Source: Chara braunii
Lineage: Eukaryota > Streptophyta > Charophyceae > Charales > Characeae
Reading direction: 5' to 3'
Length of the DNA: 57,769 bases
NCBI GenBank assembly: GCA_003427395.1
Contig: BFEA01000184.1
Coordinates: 1,194,928 to 1,252,696 of the forward strand
Position numbers and translations under genes: made by a program
Shown: piece after piece, positions 10,951 through 22,641 of the stretch
Numbering within the stretch: position 1 is the stretch's first letter
Layout: each line of letters starts with the position of its first letter
The notes under the pieces: model-generated
What the model was told of the DNA's origin: nothing
Databases searched by the model: none
The model's input: only the letters and a program-made list of their open reading frames with translations

Positions 10951-11888
10951 TGCGAGGCTTATGCCCCTATGAGCCCCTTTCAGGCCCTGCCAAGTATCAT
11001 GTCGGCCGCCCTAAGTGAAGGCAGGCACGACGAGGGCCTGAGGGCCCTCATTTTGGTCACCACGCAACTCAAGGAAATTCAGGCAGTTGCGCAGCGTTCG
11101 TTGGAAGAACCCACGCCCTGGGCAGCCTGTTTGAATGTATTGAAGGCAGGCCCTGGGCTGGATACGGGATGTGGGCCTAACACAGGCCGTTGACAGTTGG
11201 GCGCGAGCAACCACTACAGCCCCAGGGCCTGAGTTATGTGGACTGGGCCCCAGCCTGCCGGGGACTACCGGAAGCTTCTTGGGAAAGGCCCAGCGCAGCC
11301 TGGGACAGCAAGCAGGCAGGCCACTTCCATATAGCAAAGGGCCTGCCTCCGCATTTGGTATTTGGGTGCTGGCTGCATGCTGCGCAAGCGCTGCTGCGCT
11401 GAAGCTAGCTAGTGCTCACGCGCTTGAGGGCGAGCAGGAAGGAGCGGGCAGCCATAGCCGAGCTGCTCCACTGTGAGCTGGGTGTGGCGCAGGGTGGTCC
11501 TTGGGTGCATGTGGCAACTGTGTGTTGGGGAACGAGGTTGTGAGTGAAGCGAGAGACATACCTGGTGCTGGAAGCGTGCGGCATTGGCCGCTATCTGCTC
11601 GTACTTCGGGAGAGCTGTTGTCGTCATCTTCGGCATTGTAGTACAGGCTAGATAGGATCTGCCATCTGTAGTCTGGGTGCCGAGCGCCAGATAGGATAAC
11701 AACATTGGTTCTTCGTTGATGATGATGATGGGTCTATTTCAGCATTGTCAATTATGAGCTCTTGGTGTGTTCTTATTTGGTGAAACTCGTGATGCAATTC
11801 TGCTGTTGGTTCGAGGTCACAACTATCTGGACGTATGTGTATGATGCTGTTTGATTGCTGAAGTTCGCTATCGCTCATCTTCCTTGCA
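10951..11888 (+). repeat. 3' LTR of outer Ty3/gypsy element
   Basis: 938 bases, TG...CA ends, nearly the same as 40-981. The element ends at 11888; AT-rich unique sequence follows. Confidence 0.93.
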
Positions 11889-13000
11889 ATAATATATATA
11901 AAAAAAACGAAAAAAAAACTATGTTATGCAGAAAAAAAAACGGGTCCGGCGTCCTTTACATATAAACCGCAGCCATACAGGGCTGGGAAAAGCACTCCCG
12001 ACCAATCCCATCGCCGACTGCAGCCAAGAAATCAGGCAACGTTGCTCAAACCCTAGCTGCCACTAACTAGTCATTTGAAAGCCGATGCAATTCAGAAAAA
12101 AGTCGAATCTAGCACTACTAAACTTAGTATCTCCTAATTACTCACTAATCCTAATTACTCCACAATCACCGTCTGTCTAAACTAAACTAACCCAGCGTAT
12201 AAAACCAGTTAAAACCAAACTAACTTTCCTCCCCCCTATCAGATTACCATTCCCCAGTGTTCTAATTAGTATCCCCTAAATTTCCACGACCGCCGCCAGC
12301 TCCGTATTTATGCACTCCAATTCAGCAGGCGGCAATCAAAAAGTAACCCAAATTACAATTCGTCAACAAAACCGACCCGATTATCGTTTTCTCCTTCCCC
12401 CTAGCTAAGCCCAGAAGTAGAGGCTATACACCTAATTAGCTAGGCTCCAACACAACACACACACACACAAAAAGAAAAGAAGAAAAACCACGACAAAACC
12501 GTGTGAAGCCAACTGTTGCAATCCAAGTCCTTCCACCGATGAGCGGAACGCCGGCCACGTGACTAAAACAGGGTCAACAACCTGTGGGCTATGTTTCCCC
12601 TTGGCCGCGGCCGCCGGCCGTGGCTGGGACCCCCCCGGCCGCGGCCGCTCCCCTACCCCCTCATTTTTGAGGGGGGGGGATAATTTTGGGGCCGAAAAAA
12701 AAAAAAAAANNNNNNNNNNNNNNNNNNNNNNNNNNNNNNNNNNNNNNNNNNNNNNNNNNNNNNNNNNNNNNNNNNNNNNNNNNNNNNNNNNNNNNNNNNN
12801 NNNNNNNNNNNNNNNNNNNNNNNNNNNNNNNNNNNNNNNNNNNNNNNNNNNNNNNNNNNNNNNNNNNNNNNNNNNNNNNNNNNNNNNNNNNNNNNNNNNN
12901 NNNNNNNNNNNNNNNNNNNNNNNNNNNNNNNNNNNNNNNNNNNNNNNNNNNNNNNNNNNNNNNNNNNNNNNNNNNNNNNNNNNNNNNNNNNNNNNNNNNN

Positions 13001-13057
<57 letters not shown>

Positions 13058-14522
13058 TTGCACGGGGTTTCGAAGCGTTTTTTTTTTTTCGTTTTCTTTT
13101 TTTTCTTTGTATTTTTTTTTACACAATAGAAAACAGCAATGCCCCGAAAAAAAATATGGCCGTGTAGGGTTTTTTTAGCCCTGCACGCCCATATTTTTTA
13201 TTTTTTTTTCATGCGTTAAAAAAAAAATCCTGCACCAAACTAGGCCGTTCGGCTGTGGATGAACCTGGCCGATTCGGCCGTCGGCCGTGGCTGCGGCCGA
13301 GTTTTTGGCCCCGGCCGTGACCGGGCGTGCAATATAGCCTGTGTGCTCACGTGCAATTCTACTCAACTCCAAAACGCTCATCCAGCAGCACCAACGCGCC
13401 AATAGCATGAGAGGAGCGTGATCAGTCGATCCGTTGTCCCAAACACAGGCAGAGCACCCCAAATGTCGATGCTAAACACCCCAACCTTCCATTCCGCCGT
13501 CGATCAGGCATACACCAAGCACTTCAATCAGCGTCACCAAGCTCAGTCAAAATCCTCCCCCAACTCTTGGGTTTCGTACTAAAACCAGGGGTCTCCTTAT
13601 TGGTTGATAATTCTGTTATAACAGCGATGTCCAGATCCCACCCGCTGACTGTCCCCACATCACTCTCCTATCCCTCCACAGTCAACCAGGATTACTGATC
13701 CCTGTCAGCCGGGACTGGCCCATGGCAGAAGCATGGCAGTGCCCCTCTGCATGTGGCCCCCGTAGCGCCCTCGCGCCTTCCTCCCCCACGCGCCTCCACC
13801 CCACCAAAAAGTTCTGGCACAGCGCCACCTTCGTTGCGGGGACACCAATGCGATCCCCCGCTGCCCAGACGCCACCCCCCCTGGCGGCACTAACACTGTG
13901 TTATAGCTAACATGCCGCCAGCACCGCCAGAAGGTGATGCGTCAGTGCTATGCTAACGCAGCGCAAATGCGCCGCCCCTCTTTACCAAACTTAAAATTGA
14001 AAAAAAGTTAAATTTTAATTTCAATTTTTTTATTTTTGCCCCGGACCACTCTGGTGGCCTAGGCATAAGCCGCATAACATAGTTTTTTTTCAGAGTTTTT
14101 TTTTTTTTTTTTTTTTTTTTGCTTGGACCTTCACTGATCCTTGCACACGCTGGTAAGTGATTTGGTGCCGCATTCAACTCATGCATGCAACATAGCTGTT
14201 CACTCAACATGAACACAGTGATAAAAACAAACGCATTTCGTTCATCAATCGTAACTCGTACATGGTAAATGCCGACAGAAAGAATACAATCAGCCACTAC
14301 GACATTGCCAAGTACGTACATGCGCGAGAGACGCGTGCTACGCCCCACACACACTACGCCTACGATGTGACGTTTGGAAGGACTTATTTCCTACACTGCT
14401 CAGCTATTAATACCTACAGCAGTTGTTTCAGTTGTTCGTCACTTGAAAAAGTCTTTAAGTCTTTTTCTACTGAGGTACCAAGCTACCCTCGTAGGACAGA
14501 TTCATACACCATTTCAGATCTG
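11889..14522. other. AT-rich non-coding stretch with assembly gap
   Basis: No gene is supported. Poly-A-rich flank at 11889-11945, GGCCGCGGCCG-type GC clusters at 12600-12650 and 13250-13320, a run of N at 12710-13000 bordered by poly-A and (CA)n, poly-T near 14095-14120. Short ORFs here are unconvincing; those crossing the N run are artefacts. Confidence 0.6.
13001..13053. repeat. (CA)n microsatellite at gap edge
   Basis: About 26 CA units directly after the N run 12710-13000, which probably explains the assembly failure. Confidence 0.95.
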
Positions 14523-14990
14523 ACTGACCGCCACACAGTTCAGACAGGACAAAAAGACAAAAAAGAAATCACTAGAGTTTCTAGTAACTTTCTACCCAAT
14601 TTTACTCGGAAAGTCCAGTGTTCAAACTCCTACTGCATCTCCAACGTCAGACTTCTTGCCACTTCAGTCCAGGGGGGCAAGTGTTATTCGGAATGACTAG
14701 GCGTAAAGGGCATGCAGGCGGTGAATTAGGCGCGAAGCGGTGAAAGTCGCCAGCTCAACTGGTGGAATGCCTTCAAAACCGGTTCACTGGAGTAAGATAA
14801 AGGAAAGTGGGATTTTTAGTGTAGAGATAAAATTCATAGATATTAGAAGGAACACCAGTTTGGCGCACGGAACGAAGCACCACCACGCAGTTCAGAAAAG
14901 ACAAAAAACAAAAGGAATAACAAGAGCCTCTACCTAATTTTTACTCGGAAGGTCACGTGTTCCAACTCCTTTTTGCCATTTCAGTCCAAT
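14523..14990. repeat. Imperfect direct repeat beside Penelope-like element 1
   Basis: 14523-14670 and 14877-14990 share the ordered blocks 'cacgcagttcag', 'gacaaaa', 'ttttactcggaa' and 'cactt/atttcagtcca'. The second copy ends where the minus-strand element's coding part ends, so this may be duplicated 3' element sequence of the kind Penelope-like elements leave behind. Confidence 0.5.
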
Positions 14991-15442
14991 TCGGCGCACT
15001 GGCGAACGAAGCGCCACAGCGTTTGGTCAAAATAGCCTTCCGGGAAGTTCTGCGTTCGCAATTTGCGTTTCAGCGATAGCAGACCTTCCTCCGCAAGCTC
15101 AGCGGAGGTCGTGCACTCCTTTATTTTGTGCATCACCCCGTTGATCAACGTCCTGTTTTGTTTGACACAGGTGTACAAGGAAAAATCCTGAAAACACTTG
15201 CACTTGAGACTTCCACCACTATCCCATATTTCGGCGAAGTTCTTTGCCCGATACCAACTTGAGACTTTCCCTTCCCCAATTCTCACTCGACATCCCAGAA
15301 AGCTCCACTCGTTGGAACCTTCATCCGTTCTTTTCAAAGTCAGTTTCGAATCGTATGAGTTCTCGAATCTGCTTACGATCTCCTTTTGCCTTACCTCTGC
15401 ATTTCCTTCCCCATCATTGCCACACGAACAAAGATACGTCAT
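14981..15442 (-). pseudogene. RT thumb and C-terminus of element 1
   Basis: 153 residues. Begins inside the motif C region and carries 'FLGCRVRI', 'CFQDFSLYTCVKQNRTLINGV'-like sequence (read around 15180-15270) and 'LSLKRKLRTQNFPEGYFDQTLWRF', typical of the thumb of Penelope-like RTs. It ends with TGA/TAG at 14981. Confidence 0.68.
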
Positions 15443-16251
15443 CCACCAAACGAATTCCCTTCATGAGCTTTGTATCCTTCCCTAAGCTTTGTAGAAAGGG
15501 GGCTACTCGACTTCCCTATCGGTATCCCCTCTATCTGCCTGATCAACCTATCTGAAGCGTGCAGGTAAGAATTCTCCAAACCGAACTCTACCATTAACTT
15601 GATCAGGTCAAATTCAACTTTCGCCCACCCTTCCTCTTCTTTCATCTTGCCAAAGGTAGCACCCTTCCCCCTTCTTCTTACCCTTTCGAACTTCTTACCC
15701 TCCAATTTGGAGTAAGACAGGATCCAATCAATCGCCTGTCTTATCGATTTGTGGGGCAGCCTACTGAACATCTCTTTGATATCGTAGGCTGCACCCACTA
15801 CTTCTCCATTCATCTTCTTCTGTGACCACTTATTAGCGTCTTCGATTCTTGGTTCAACAAACTTGTAGCCTTCAGGTTGAAGTGACTGTTCCTCGGCAGT
15901 GAGAACGACAAGAAGTTTAGGGCCTTCGCGATGCTTTGGTTGGCCATCTTCGCTGGCTCAGAAAATGATGGGGAGATAGGACGAAATTTCTCAGTGTTTT
16001 TATTTTTGGGGAGAATGTATGCTTTACCCCATTCCCCTTGATTGTTCCAATTTCCAACACCGTTTAGTCTTTTCTCCTCGAAATTTATTTTTGGGGAGAA
16101 TGTATGCTTCACCCCATCCCCCTTGATTGTTCCACTTTCCAACACTGTTTAGTCTTTTCTCCTCGAAATCGTACTTTGCTTTCGCCATCACTTCCTCCTC
16201 ACTTCTCCACACGGGTACAAACGCTGAATTCTCCCAAAACATCACTTTCAT
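15439..16251 (-). pseudogene. Reverse transcriptase core of element 1
   Basis: Fingers motif 'AYILPKNK...KFRPI', then motif A 'AAYDIKEMFSRLPH' and motif B 'GIPIGKSSSP'. The catalytic motif C is in a shifted frame as 'RLVDDVSLFVW' (codons VDD at 15439-15447). An internal 83-bp tandem duplication (16003-16168) repeats the 'NSVGKWNNQG...AYILPKNK' segment, so the copy carries two versions of the fingers. Confidence 0.8.
16003..16168. repeat. 83-bp tandem duplication inside RT
   Basis: Two adjacent copies, 16003-16085 and 16086-16168, sharing the order 'ttttggggagaatgtatgctt', 'ccccttgattgttcca' and 'tagtcttttctcctcgaaat' with few differences. Confidence 0.85.
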
Positions 16252-17250
16252 CCCCTCCTCATGGCAACTAGTGTCCCTGCAGGGTTTTTATCCAGCAGAC
16301 AAAATACCTACCCTTTCCACCTCCTCTTCAACTTCTCGATTTCGTCAATTAGTCCCTCATCCTCTCTTCTCTTCCTACACTGTCAGATACATTTTCTTGC
16401 TTCTGGAATGGACCATGTTGGTTCCAGGCCAAGCATCTCAATGTTCAGTTCTTTACAAAGACGAACGTCATCCTTGCCGATATCGATACCTTGATCACAT
16501 TTTTCGCGTTATGTAGTCTGGGGTCGACATCATCCCTGCTGCTCAAGCAAAAGTCTACATGTTCTCCCTACTTAGGGAGTTGCAAGCCTGCACGACAACA
16601 GTCTGTTGCCATGAGGCAACTATATCGCCTATGGTTGCGTAAGAAATCTACGACTGTCTTGTTCTTTCTCCAGACCAGTCGAAGCCTCTGACATTGTAGC
16701 TTAGCTTCCGCAGGTATTAGACTCTGTTCCCCAATCTTCTCGATCATCCTTTTCCTAATGGCAGCCTTCAAAATTTGTTTGTCAAATTTCACTCCAGCTA
16801 CTACCCTCTCCCTCAAACTGACTCCAAATCTTCGTTTCGTCACTCGGTCAACGAGGTCTTTTAACGAATTCCTCGTACTCTTCCTACTGAAACTTGAGTC
16901 TCTTTAAAAAAGTCAACCAATTCCTCTATCGACAGTATCTCGAGCTTCTTCTTAGACCAGGGACACTTCAATAGCTGCAACAGAAGTTTTCTCTCGAATT
17001 CGGACGAAACAGAATTCACCACCTTCCTCACATTGACGTTTTAAATTCTTCAATTAACACTTCTTCGTGTTCACTACCACATCACTTTCGCTGAAAATCT
17101 GTTTCACGACTCCCCAATTTTCAGTCCATATTTTTCCTCTACGCGAGATCACCGTGCTTTCATTTTTTCCTTTGATCGACTTCACGACTTCTAAAAGCTG
17201 CCGTGATTTCTTTCTTTTCTGATTCCGTGAATCTTTGCATCCATTTACAT

Positions 17251-17602
17251 TCAGGACGTGAATCTCTCCATCCACTTACATTCAGTACGGGTCAACATTT
17301 GCTCCAACTTTTCCAGCTCCGAGTTATCCGCTATCGCAACCGGTATTGCCACGTAGGACTCCCAGCCCCACTTTCGTAACCAATTGTACAACTTATTCCT
17401 CCAGCTGTCCTTACTACTTTTTGCTCTCTTTGCATGTTCGGGCCATCCCTCGCTCAAACATCGTTTTGTCTTCCCTATGAGACAATACAATGGATACACA
17501 ATAAGAAGAAGATGATCTGAGCTTTAATATCGTGACGCCATCACCTCCTTCCCGGCAACACCTCAACCCACACTGTTGAGGAATCTCAATCCTTCCACTC
17601 AT
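17251..17602 (-). pseudogene. GIY-YIG endonuclease domain of element 1
   Basis: The ORF begins at ATG 17602 ('MSGRIEIPQQCG'), shifts frame near 17480, and continues as 'YPLYCLIGKTKR' with 'WPEHAKRA', 'LYNWLRKWGWESY' and 'LEKLEQML'. These are the YxxxxGKT-like strand, the conserved H, and the glutamate helix of GIY-YIG nucleases. The domain nicks target DNA to prime reverse transcription. The short leader before it may be the true N-terminus. Confidence 0.78.
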
Positions 17603-18241
17603 ACGTCATTCAGATTGAGGTCAATTCCTACGCTACTACTCATTTAAATAGTATCTATTTGCTCTGCTTCCGCATAATGGAACGCGAAGTACATCGGACT
17701 CACCCTTCTGCAAGGTAACTTTCCACTCCCGCCGGCGCGTCTTCTTGTGCTTCTTCAAGTCATATTTACCCATCCCTGCCCCCTGTTCCCGATATTGGGG
17801 CTCGGTATATTTACGCATGAAAAAATCCTACGTACGGGTTAAGCGTGGGCCTAGCCAACACGCTTACCCCGTATATTCTCGCCCATTATTACCAAACTTA
17901 ATTGGGCCTATTTGTTTATCTAGATACATTCACTGTCTTTCTCAAACAGGCTTAGTGCCCTTTTTTACGATAAGCAAAAGAGAGAGAAATGAAAATAAAA
18001 AATAAAAGAAGAGAAAAAAATAGAACAGAACAGAAAAGAAAAGAAAAGAAAAGAAAAGAAAAGAAAACCCCAATAGGCTTTCAGGCTTCGCTAACAAACC
18101 GGTCGTCGGTAGTGACTGACGGCTGTATGTAGGACACCTCAACGCGATCGTTCAGCACAGTCCCACACCAAACGAGTCTTTCTGTCGTGTATCGGCGCTA
18201 TAGTCCTGCACCTTCCGGCGATCCTCTGCCGAAGCCTCAAA
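17603..18241. other. Spacer between the two Penelope-like elements
   Basis: Includes an (AAAAG)n tract at about 18030-18067 and AT-rich sequence. It probably contains the 3' untranslated end of element 2. No gene recognised. Confidence 0.5.
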
Positions 18242-19333
18242 TCATGCGTAGGAGACCGGGCATCTTAGCCTGGAAGGGCGTATTAAATCGGCGCTGCATC
18301 CAACGTAACCCGGCCAACATGATCTTACCAGGGTAATCCGATTTCTCCAGCTCTTTTGCGAGGGATAAAATTCCCCAGCAGGTGAGTCCATCGTTGTTAC
18401 AGTTTTCGGAGATCCTGAGGACCGTATTACCAACGGTGGAGTATTTCGCTGCAGTCGGTCCGAACTACCACAAGGATTTGTAGGTCTTAAACCCCAACGC
18501 CGATTCTGCCCAGATGGTCTGTGCATTTTTGATTTGTGTGCCATCAACATCACACCTTGTTCCTTATAAATTAAAATCCGAGTCTCCAAAAAGTCAAGAA
18601 TCCCCACCCCTGGGTCTGTTCGTTCCAGAATTAGCCCGTCAGGGTAGATCTTGGTGACTGAATCAAGCAACATCTCTGCCTTCTTTCTACTATCTGGGTC
18701 GTTACTTTGAAAAAAGGCCCAAATCAACAGGTCATCGATGTAACTCTTCCCATAAATCATTCTGGCATCAGTCCCAAATGACCGATTAAAACACCATTCG
18801 GAATACATGCACATAGCACATGCCAACGGAGGGCTTGCACGGCCTCCCATCGGAATACCTTTTTTCTGTCTCAAGATGGTATTTAAGACGAGAAAAAAGG
18901 TGTTATCTAAAGAAAACTTCATGAGAGAAATCACATCACACAGGCGGATGGATTTCCAGCCGGATTCGCCGTGGGATTTACCAAAACAGGCGGTCCGTTT
19001 CTTTGGATTGAGCCTGATCCATTTGATCCCTTTCTGATGGAACAACCCAACCACCCACTCAACTGCCTTCCAAATCACATCGTGAGGCAGTTGCGAAAAC
19101 ATTTATTTAATATCGTAAGAACGTGTCACCACACCCAATTCCTCATCCTTACATTTCTGGATAATAGTACACACAACATCTTTCACGCCCCTTAGCGACC
19201 GGAGATTAAAATGCGGGACATCAGTTTTCTTAATCAGTTCGTTCAGGATAATCGACAGTGCCCTAGATGCCGCTCTAAAAAGGTAAGAGGGGACAATCGG
19301 CCTCCTCTTATTTTTGTCCTTTTGTTTTGACAT
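18242..19333 (-). pseudogene. Reverse transcriptase of element 2
   Basis: Fingers 'KRRPIVPSYLFRAASRALS', motif A 'RSYDIK' and 'MFSQLPHDVI' split by a TAA at 19103-19105, motif B 'KKGIPMGGRASPPLAC', motif C 'SYIDDLLIWAF' (codons at 18728-18745), then 'GVGILDFLETRI'. The last 90 codons shift frame: another frame near 18300 gives the expected thumb sequence around 'ILSLAKELEKSDYPGKI'. Apart from that stop the catalytic residues are intact. Confidence 0.85.
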
Positions 19334-19708
19334 TATGTAGGCATGTTGCAGCTCCCCCTTCCGGTCTCATGGAGCGAAACGATCCAACAAGTCTTCCTTA
19401 TACTCCTGCTTCATACGATTCAGGATCGCTTCCTTTTCGTCCTCAATTTTCTCGTAGTTATCGTTCTTCAAGAAGGTCTTGTGTAATTCGTCGGTGTACC
19501 GTTTCGGGCATTCAATCCACGTCTCATTTTAATTCCTGTCTAGCGGGGACAAGACCAGCCCGGAGAAAGATTGCTTTAGCCCCTGGACATATTCGTTGAG
19601 GACACATTGTGTATCCCTTGCTACACCTTTCCTTGAGACTTTCAGCATGTCGATATGGAATACTCTGTCCCCCTGTCCCTTGCCTCTGAGACAATCAAGT
19701 GCTTCATT

Positions 19709-20833
19709 TCAGGCCGAGTTAGTCATCCTTCTGTTGTCCATTATTTCCGGAAAGGGAATATTTTTCGCATTGCAAACAAAGGGATGAATGTTATTTAACT
19801 CACTAATCTTAATCGCGACGTGCCCGTCAATCCTATGCAAGTCAAAGTCAGCGCAACAGTATTCAAGGTTGCTTTCTTGCGCAAATAACTTTTGGTTATG
19901 GAGGAGATCTCCCACCGATTTTGCTTTGAGCCAAACGGTTTTTGTTCTCCTTGCATACAGATCAGCCAGTGAGTCTGGTTGGACACACTCTACAATCCAA
20001 CTTCTTACCTCTTTTTCGACTTTCCCTTTGTCAACCGTTGTACAAAACGGTATTTTTATAACAATGTTCACCCGAGGGTTAATTCCAAACTTCTTCTTGA
20101 ACACATTGGTAAGTATCCCCCGAATAATCTGTCGGCCTCTCTTTTGATTGATCGTCTTAACCGCGTTGTCCGGGTCAATCATTTCGTCCAGGTCTTTCTT
20201 CCAGAGATCGCGACGTTTCCAGGGAGCTCTCAGCAGTGCGATCAATTCAGCCTTCTTTAGATTTGTTTTCGTCTTAGTGCGTAATAGTTGCAGAATCCTC
20301 CATACCCCTCCCAACTCGATCTGAGTCTTTGCATCCTTTAGGAGGAGCTTGGATCCCCCAATTTCAATTTTGGTGTAACCAAACAATAGAGCAATCGGTC
20401 GTCTGGCTTTAAGCCAGCGACCACGATGATTATTGGTCATAACAACATCTTTCTTAATCTTGCCCTTCATCAAGCTTTTCAGAATACTCAGCAAATTTGG
20501 ATCGTGCACAGAGTTAGTTGCAACATTGTTAAACAGCAGGGGTTCCGTGACATTAGCAATATTCTTAACAACTCTTTTCTGGTTGCCTCGAGGCTTACGA
20601 GTGCTGTTTTTTCCGTGCTTCCTCGCGGCATTCAGCCCAGGGTTGTACGCCCGGATGACATCCTGTTCTACCTCGTTAATAACCACCTCATCGCCGAACG
20701 AGATCGAAATCGGAGCATAGTAGTAAATACCGGTTTTTCTCAGCCAGTTATGAACCTTCTGCTTACTGTCTTTTTTAACTGTTGTCGGCGCGAATACCCT
20801 TACAAGGGTATCATCTTGATTTTTGCAAAACAT
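19709..20833 (-). pseudogene. Partial GIY-YIG and linker of element 2
   Basis: 374 codons. Residues about 25-75 match the second half of a GIY-YIG domain ('HNWLRKTGIYYYAPISI', then 'EQDVIRAYNPGLNAA' with the expected glutamate). The rest is a basic linker with 'RRTKTVWLKAKSVGDLLHNQK', which aligns with 'RLRLVWRKNKTVVDFLRNH' of element 1 and is followed by Cys/His residues. It is the N-terminal half of the element's single protein. Confidence 0.75.
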
Positions 20834-20845
20834 GTTATTCGTTAA

Positions 20846-22125
20846 AACATTACATTATTGTGTGTACTATTCTGAAACGAATTTATAACACAGTGTATAG
20901 TCTGGTGTAGTATTTCAGATCCGGATACATCCGAACAAGGAGTAAAGCAACTTTGAGGCGAGGAGCACAGTTAGTACATATATCTGCTGCGCTCCTCTCG
21001 TGGTTCGGATGTGTCCAGATGTGGAACACCACAACAGAGTATACACTGTGTTATACGCCTCTGAGTCAGTACATATATCTGCTACCACTGTGTTATATGT
21101 ACTGCTGCCTCAGTACATATATCTCCTGTGTCCAGATTTGGAACACCAGAACAGAGTAATATATTACACTGTGTCATAGTTTCACTTGGAGCTGAGCATC
21201 TCACTCATCCGAATCAGAACAATATAATGACACGAACTCGAGTTTGTGAGTAAAACGAGTTGTGGTTCTTCACAGACTTAGAGGAGTAGGATGACCTGTA
21301 TTTAGAAGTGTGAGGACCAGAATGAATTGGAGTTCTGCACTGATGATCGTGTACATGTATAGAGCGAGAGAAATAGAAAGAGAGAGAGAGACAGAAAGAG
21401 CGAGAGAGAGAGAGACAGAAAGAGCGAGAGAGAGAGAGATAGAAAGAGCAAGAGAGAGAGAGACAAAAAGAGCGAGAGACAGAGAGTCTTAGAGAGACTG
21501 TACTTAATTTTCAAGAGACGCAAGGTCGAGCACACGCGTAGACCATCAGTCTCGTTTTTTAAAGCATTTCAGGCGATCGTTGTAGGAGAGCAGCAAGGTA
21601 ATGTGAATCTCCAAGATAAGCGAAGCTCGGATGTATCCGAGATCACAGGAGGTAGACAGACAGAGGAAGTCCGCAAGAAATGGTCGTGTACATTTGAAGA
21701 GCGAGAGATATAGAAAAAGAGAGAGAGACAGAAAGAGCGAGAGACAGAGTGTCTCAGAGAGACTGTACTTAATTTTCTCGAGACGCCGCACGGACAGCGC
21801 AGGGTCGAGCACACGCGAAGATCATCAGCCTCGCTTTTAAAAGCATTTCAGACGATCGTTGCAGAAGAGCAGCAAGGCAACGTGATTTTCCCAGATAACC
21901 GAAGTTCGGATATATCCGAGATCACAGGAGATTGACAGAGAGGAAGCCCGCAAGAAATGACATATTAGCACGCAGAGGGCTGAGAGATGGAAAAGACAAG
22001 CACCGTATAGTCACCCACAACATTTCGTGTCACGAACGTATCCGAAGTGTCGAATTAGTATAGACCCTTCAGTTTGAAGCTTCCCCTGTGCTTTTTGAGA
22101 CACAGTTCAAGAAGTATCTTTTGCG

Positions 22126-22177
<52 letters not shown>

Positions 22178-22572
22178 ACATTGTACCATCATCCACCACA
22201 TTTCTGATCCATCCGGAGTGTCTCGGCTGTGAGTCGCTTCGCTACGATCTAGACAGAGCTGACAGAGATAGAAAGAGCGCGTCAGAGAGATGGAGAGGGA
22301 GACAGCGACAGAGACAGGGACAGAGACAGAGAGACAGAGAGAGACAGAGAGAGTGTGGACGATCGCACTGAATTTTCTTTTCATGTCGACATGTGGCACA
22401 GGAGACGCATGTTCGAGGAACACGCGAAAACCACAAGCGTAGTTGTACAAGAGTTGCAAGGTTTTCGTTAGGCGAGAGTAAGCCAAGTTCGGATGCATCC
22501 GAGATGACAGGGGAGAGGGAGTCCGAAGCAAACAGCAAATGAGCGCACTAGACACAGCTGTAGGTGTGTGTG

Positions 22573-22641
<69 letters not shown>

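Larger units (their letters stand above)
40..11888 (+). mobile_element. Ty3/gypsy chromovirus, full-length but decayed
   Basis: Full-length LTR retrotransposon: 5' LTR 40-981, tRNA-iMet-type primer site at 985, gag from 2256, pol 7272-10913 in the order protease, reverse transcriptase, RNase H, integrase, chromodomain-like tail, then a purine tract and 3' LTR 10951-11888. The flanks ATAA (36-39 and 11889-11892) are a possible 4-bp target duplication; five would be usual. Gag is interrupted by a nested element (3520-6550). In-frame stops at 2850, 8664, 8772 and 9642 show the copy is dead, although the two LTRs are still very alike. Domain order RT-RNaseH-IN is diagnostic of Ty3/gypsy. Confidence 0.95.
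14981..17602 (-). mobile_element. Penelope-like element 1, N-terminal GIY-YIG type
   Basis: Minus-strand remains in order: GIY-YIG nuclease (17602-17251), basic linker (17275-17054), a segment with 'RLVWRKNKTVVDFLRNHRR' (16843-16568), RT fingers with 'AYILPKNK' (16251-15810), RT palm (15813-15439) and thumb (15442-14981). GIY-YIG before the RT is the permuted layout described for green-lineage Penelope-like elements. At least four frame changes show it is dead. Confidence 0.82.
18242..20845 (-). mobile_element. Penelope-like element 2, 5'-truncated
   Basis: Minus strand. 20833-19709 encodes the end of a GIY-YIG domain and the linker, 19333-19103 the RT fingers, 19102-18242 the RT palm and thumb. 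It is related to element 1 but clearly another family. The GIY-YIG start is missing at about 20845, typical of 5' truncation. The frame is broken between 19709 and 19333 and by a stop inside motif A. Confidence 0.82.

Noticed and set aside
12432-13167. ORFs across the N run 12710-13000
   Set aside because: Made of N and CA repeats.
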